From contig NZ_SPQG01000009.1 in assembly GCF_004944975.1 (NCBI RefSeq), positions 62,001-126,000 on the forward strand: a stretch of DNA of 64,000 nt, in the 5' to 3' direction. Under the pieces are notes generated by a model. The model was not told the origin of the DNA, made no database searches, and saw only the letters and a program-made list of their open reading frames with translations. This DNA is from Halorhabdus amylolytica (GTDB taxonomy: Archaea > Halobacteriota > Halobacteria > Halobacteriales > Haloarculaceae). Of the stretch, positions 62,024 to 64,000 are shown in pieces (the first letter of the stretch is position 1; each line of letters starts with the position of its first letter). The translations under genes and the position numbers were made by a program.

Positions 62024-63727
62024 CTACTGGTATCGGCCGCGGCCCTCGATCTCCCGGAGGCGATCCAGAACGGTTCCGCCACGCTCGCTTTCATCGCGGT
62101 AGGCGCCCTCGGCAGCCGTCCGGAGGCGATCCGCGTCGTCGGCCGTCCCCGTCAGTGATTGCTCGAAGACGTGGAGATCCATCGCGTGGTCCTCGGCGTG
62201 ATCGGTGTAGTACCCGAGGCCGAAGTCGATGAGATACGTCCGTTCCTCACCAGTTCTGACGTTCCGCGTCGTCGGATCCCCGTGGACGAACCCCCCGTCG
62301 TGGATCGTCGCCAGATGGCGTCCCACGTCCCGCACGCGATCAACGGTGAGGTTTGCCCGGAGGTCACGATCGCCAACGTGTTCGAAGACGAGGACCCCCT
62401 CCCGAGGATCGACGTCGAAGACGACCGGTGTCGGAACGCCGACGCCCCGAGCCTCGCTGGTGAGCCGGGCTTCTTGACGCGTTCGCTCGGTCCGGAGTCG
62501 CTCGTCGAGCGTGGGATGACGATACGTCCGCGGGTTGCGCCGTTTGCGAACGCGCCCGTTCTCGACGGTGACAGTCGCCTCGGCACCCTGGACCGTCTCG
62601 CCGTCCCTCGATCCAGCCCACGAACCGACGGACTCGCCCGAGCGCCAGGTGACGGGCACCTCGTCGGGCCGGAAGTCCGGCCGGACCGTCGAGTCCTCGA
62701 CGGCGATGGTGTCGCCCGCGGCGTACATCTTCGCGCCGAGGACGGCGATCATGCCGGCGTTGTCCCGCAGGAATCGCGGTTCGGGGGCGTAGAAGTCCGC
62801 GCCGCGTTGGTCGCACATCGCTTCGAGCATCGCCCGGAGGCGCTCGTTCTGCCCGACGCCACCGCCAAGCACGAGTTCGTCGGCGTCTGTCAACGAAAGG
62901 GCACGCTCGCTCACCTCCGTCAGCATCGCGAAGATATTCTCCTGCAGCGAGTAACAGACGTCTTCGACTGTCTCCCCACTGTCGGACTGACGGGCCGACC
63001 CGCTCCCGCTCGCTTCGCTCGCGGGAACACCGTCCACCGCCTGCTTTGCGGCGCTCATGATCCCCGAAAAGGAGAAGTCCATCCCCTTGACGACGTATGG
63101 CATGTCGATGTACGCGCCGTCCTTGGCGTGTTCCTCGACCTTCGGGCCGCCGGGATGGGACCAGCCCAGGTGGCGGGTGAACTTGTCGATGGCGTTGCCG
63201 ACGCCGGTGTCCATCGTCTCGCCAAGGACGCGATACCGCCCGTTGCGATACCCCAGGACGTGAGCGTTCGCACCCGAGGCGTTCAGACAGACCGGCGAGT
63301 CGAATCCGGAGCGGTGGCGACCGATCTCCAGGTGAGCAACCATGTGGTTGACGCCGACCAGCGGCACGTCCAGCCGCTGAGCGATCGCGCGCGCGGCCGT
63401 CGCGACGATCCGCAGACAGGGGCCGAGCCCGGGGCCCCGCGAGAAAGCGACCGCGTCGACCGGCGCCCCGTCCGGATCGTCGCCAGCCTCGTCGGCCTGC
63501 TCGCGGGCGTCTTCGAGGGCGTCCTCGACGACTGCCGGGATGGCTTCTCGCATGTGTTCGGCGGCTTCCCGCGGGTGAATGCCGCCGCTATCGGGCTGGT
63601 AAGCGTCAGTCTCGATGATGACGTCGTCGGCCTCGACGTCGTAGACTGCCGCGCTAGCGGCCCAGGCTGTCCCCTCGATGCCGAGGATCCGTCGTGCCGG
63701 CGCGTCGTCGCTCGCGGTCGATACCAT
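62024..63727 (-). CDS. kae1-bud32: Bifunctional tRNA threonylcarbamoyladenosine synthase Kae1 / kinase Bud32
   Basis: 567 residues. The Kae1 part (about 1-345) has FSRGPGLGPCLR, the metal site HMVAHLEIGRH and LGGGVGQNERL. The Bud32 part (about 365-567) has GVLVFEHVGD, the catalytic loop FVHGDPTTRN and IDFGLGYY. As in many Euryarchaea the two KEOPS subunits are one protein, making t6A at position 37 of tRNAs reading ANN codons. Between them is a Ser/Gly-rich in-frame stretch (ASEASGSGSARQSDSGET) inside Kae1. It follows rps24e and rps27ae on the same strand, a known haloarchaeal order. Confidence 0.96.
   Translation of the reverse strand: MVSTASDDAPARRILGIEGTAWAASAAVYDVEADDVIIETDAYQPDSGGIHPREAAEHMREAIPAVVEDALEDAREQADEAGDDPDGAPVDAVAFSRGPGLGPCLRIVATAARAIAQRLDVPLVGVNHMVAHLEIGRHRSGFDSPVCLNASGANAHVLGYRNGRYRVLGETMDTGVGNAIDKFTRHLGWSHPGGPKVEEHAKDGAYIDMPYVVKGMDFSFSGIMSAAKQAVDGVPASEASGSGSARQSDSGETVEDVCYSLQENIFAMLTEVSERALSLTDADELVLGGGVGQNERLRAMLEAMCDQRGADFYAPEPRFLRDNAGMIAVLGAKMYAAGDTIAVEDSTVRPDFRPDEVPVTWRSGESVGSWAGSRDGETVQGAEATVTVENGRVRKRRNPRTYRHPTLDERLRTERTRQEARLTSEARGVGVPTPVVFDVDPREGVLVFEHVGDRDLRANLTVDRVRDVGRHLATIHDGGFVHGDPTTRNVRTGEERTYLIDFGLGYYTDHAEDHAMDLHVFEQSLTGTADDADRLRTAAEGAYRDESERGGTVLDRLREIEGRGRYQ
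62975..63035 (-). repeat. In-frame low-complexity insertion in kae1
   Basis: The DNA reads cccgctcgcttcgctcgcggg-like with gacggg/cccgct elements, of the same kind as the intergenic gagcgaagcgag DNA common in haloarchaea. It codes for a Ser/Gly-rich loop between conserved parts of Kae1. The limits are estimates. Confidence 0.5.
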
Positions 63728-63799
63728 TCAGTCTGTCCGAGTTGCGTGATCGACGGAAAAGACGACTTCGGTCTCGACCGCGGCTGCGGTCGCGACCCG

Positions 63800-63934
63800 T
63801 CAGTTCCACTCGGTGTAGCCACAGCGACCGCAGTGCGTCCGATCACTGTGTTCGGCGAGGAACGCGTCGCCACAGCGAGGACACTGTTCGCGTTCGGTGG
63901 TGCCGTCGTCGTCGTAGAGTTCGTACCGGGCCAT
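63800..63934 (-). CDS. rps27ae: Small ribosomal subunit protein eS31 (S27ae)
   Basis: 44 residues: [11 protein letters not shown], then CPRCG and CGRCG with WN at the end. Four cysteines bind zinc, as in archaeal S27ae. The length is normal for haloarchaea. It starts 2 bases after the stop of rps24e and lies 72 bases before kae1-bud32, all on one strand. Confidence 0.95.
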   Translation of the reverse strand: MARYELYDDDGTTEREQCPRCGDAFLAEHSDRTHCGRCGYTEWN

Positions 63935-63936
63935 CG

Positions 63937-64000
63937 TCAGGCCTCCTCAGCCTCGGCATCGCCCTCTTCGCCGAGGATCTTGTTGCGTTCGAGCATGTGC
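63937..64000 (-). CDS. rps24e: Small ribosomal subunit protein eS24, C-terminal end (cut by the window)
   Basis: Only the last 20 residues are visible: [13 protein letters not shown] and an acidic end. MLERNKI is typical of the C-terminus of archaeal S24e, and the gene order with S27ae and kae1 supports it. The start lies outside the window. Confidence 0.8.
   Translation of the reverse strand, partial: HMLERNKILGEEGDAEAEEA

Noticed and set aside
1-64000. CRISPR arrays, rRNA or tRNA genes, prophage or complete insertion sequences
   Set aside because: No regularly spaced repeats of CRISPR type, no rRNA-like or tRNA-like sequence and no intact transposase or integrase gene were seen in reading the window.

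Overview
The window comes from a haloarchaeon (class Halobacteria). The DNA is GC-rich, the predicted proteins are strongly acidic (Asp/Glu-rich, Lys-poor), many genes are leaderless or nearly so, and markers of the class are present: an S-layer protein with a PGF-CTERM tail, TFB, CheF, a soluble Htr transducer, a Kae1-Bud32 fusion, type-II dehydroquinate synthase and a CPxCG zinc-finger microprotein. A saccharolytic genus of the Haloarculaceae type (for example Halorhabdus-like) would fit the GH3 glucosidase, nucleoside hydrolase and sugar genes, but this genus guess is inference.

Layout. 1-6360: 3' part of an S-layer type glycoprotein, cheF, and a glmU-like/glmS pair making amino-sugar nucleotides. 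6567-10557: an operon of three extended SDR enzymes led by a UDP-sulfoquinovose synthase (SQD1-like) enzyme, facing a convergent TrmB-family regulator. A perfect palindrome fitting the TrmB-type operator TACT-N8-GAGTA sits just before the operon, and a second such site sits before a tiny gene at 11337. 10558-11540 is an accessory patch with a probable IS200/IS605-type relic, hairpins and a 49-bp direct repeat. 11591-18624: an RNase-H-fold protein, an ABC exporter, larC and cdc48. 18625-19218 is a palindrome-rich gap. 19219-21170: a GCS2-type ligase next to a class-I glutamine amidotransferase. 21342-31560: a hybrid REC-PAS histidine kinase, a CBS protein ending in a domain resembling ribosome hibernation factor HPF/RaiA, small conserved genes, a membrane-anchored DHH phosphoesterase, an MFS transporter, a GT81-like synthase and a Nudix hydrolase. 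31609-37996: Hsp20, a PHP-domain protein, an IMPase-family enzyme and a complete ECF-type transporter (unassigned S component, fused duplicated ATPase, T component). 38104-45695: a zinc finger, a radical SAM/HhH protein, an AglD-like glycosyltransferase, TFB, a sensorless Htr and an orphan N4-cytosine-type DNA methyltransferase. 45805-56150: aromatic amino-acid genes (aroD, aroB', aroA', trpCBA) interleaved with two lipoproteins, a membrane-bound HTH protein and an unusual 589-residue protein that looks like two pairs of TFB cyclin folds without a zinc ribbon. 56259-64000: nucleoside hydrolase, RHH protein, GH3, pepF, kae1-bud32, rps27ae and the end of rps24e.

How the parts fit. Several genes serve the cell envelope: the S-layer protein, the glmS/glmU-like supply of UDP-amino sugars, the SQD1-like sulfosugar operon and the AglD-like enzyme. 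The ADH synthase, DHQ synthase II and dehydroquinase give the archaeal entry to the shikimate pathway, and trpCBA the last steps of tryptophan synthesis. The trp operon carries two TGTACG repeats one helical turn apart directly before its start codon. The most novel leads are the TrmB-controlled sulfosugar operon, the multi-cyclin TFB-like protein, the CBS-HPF fusion, the ECF transporter of unknown substrate, and recurring tandem duplications at 3' gene ends together with in-frame low-complexity insertions inside conserved enzymes.
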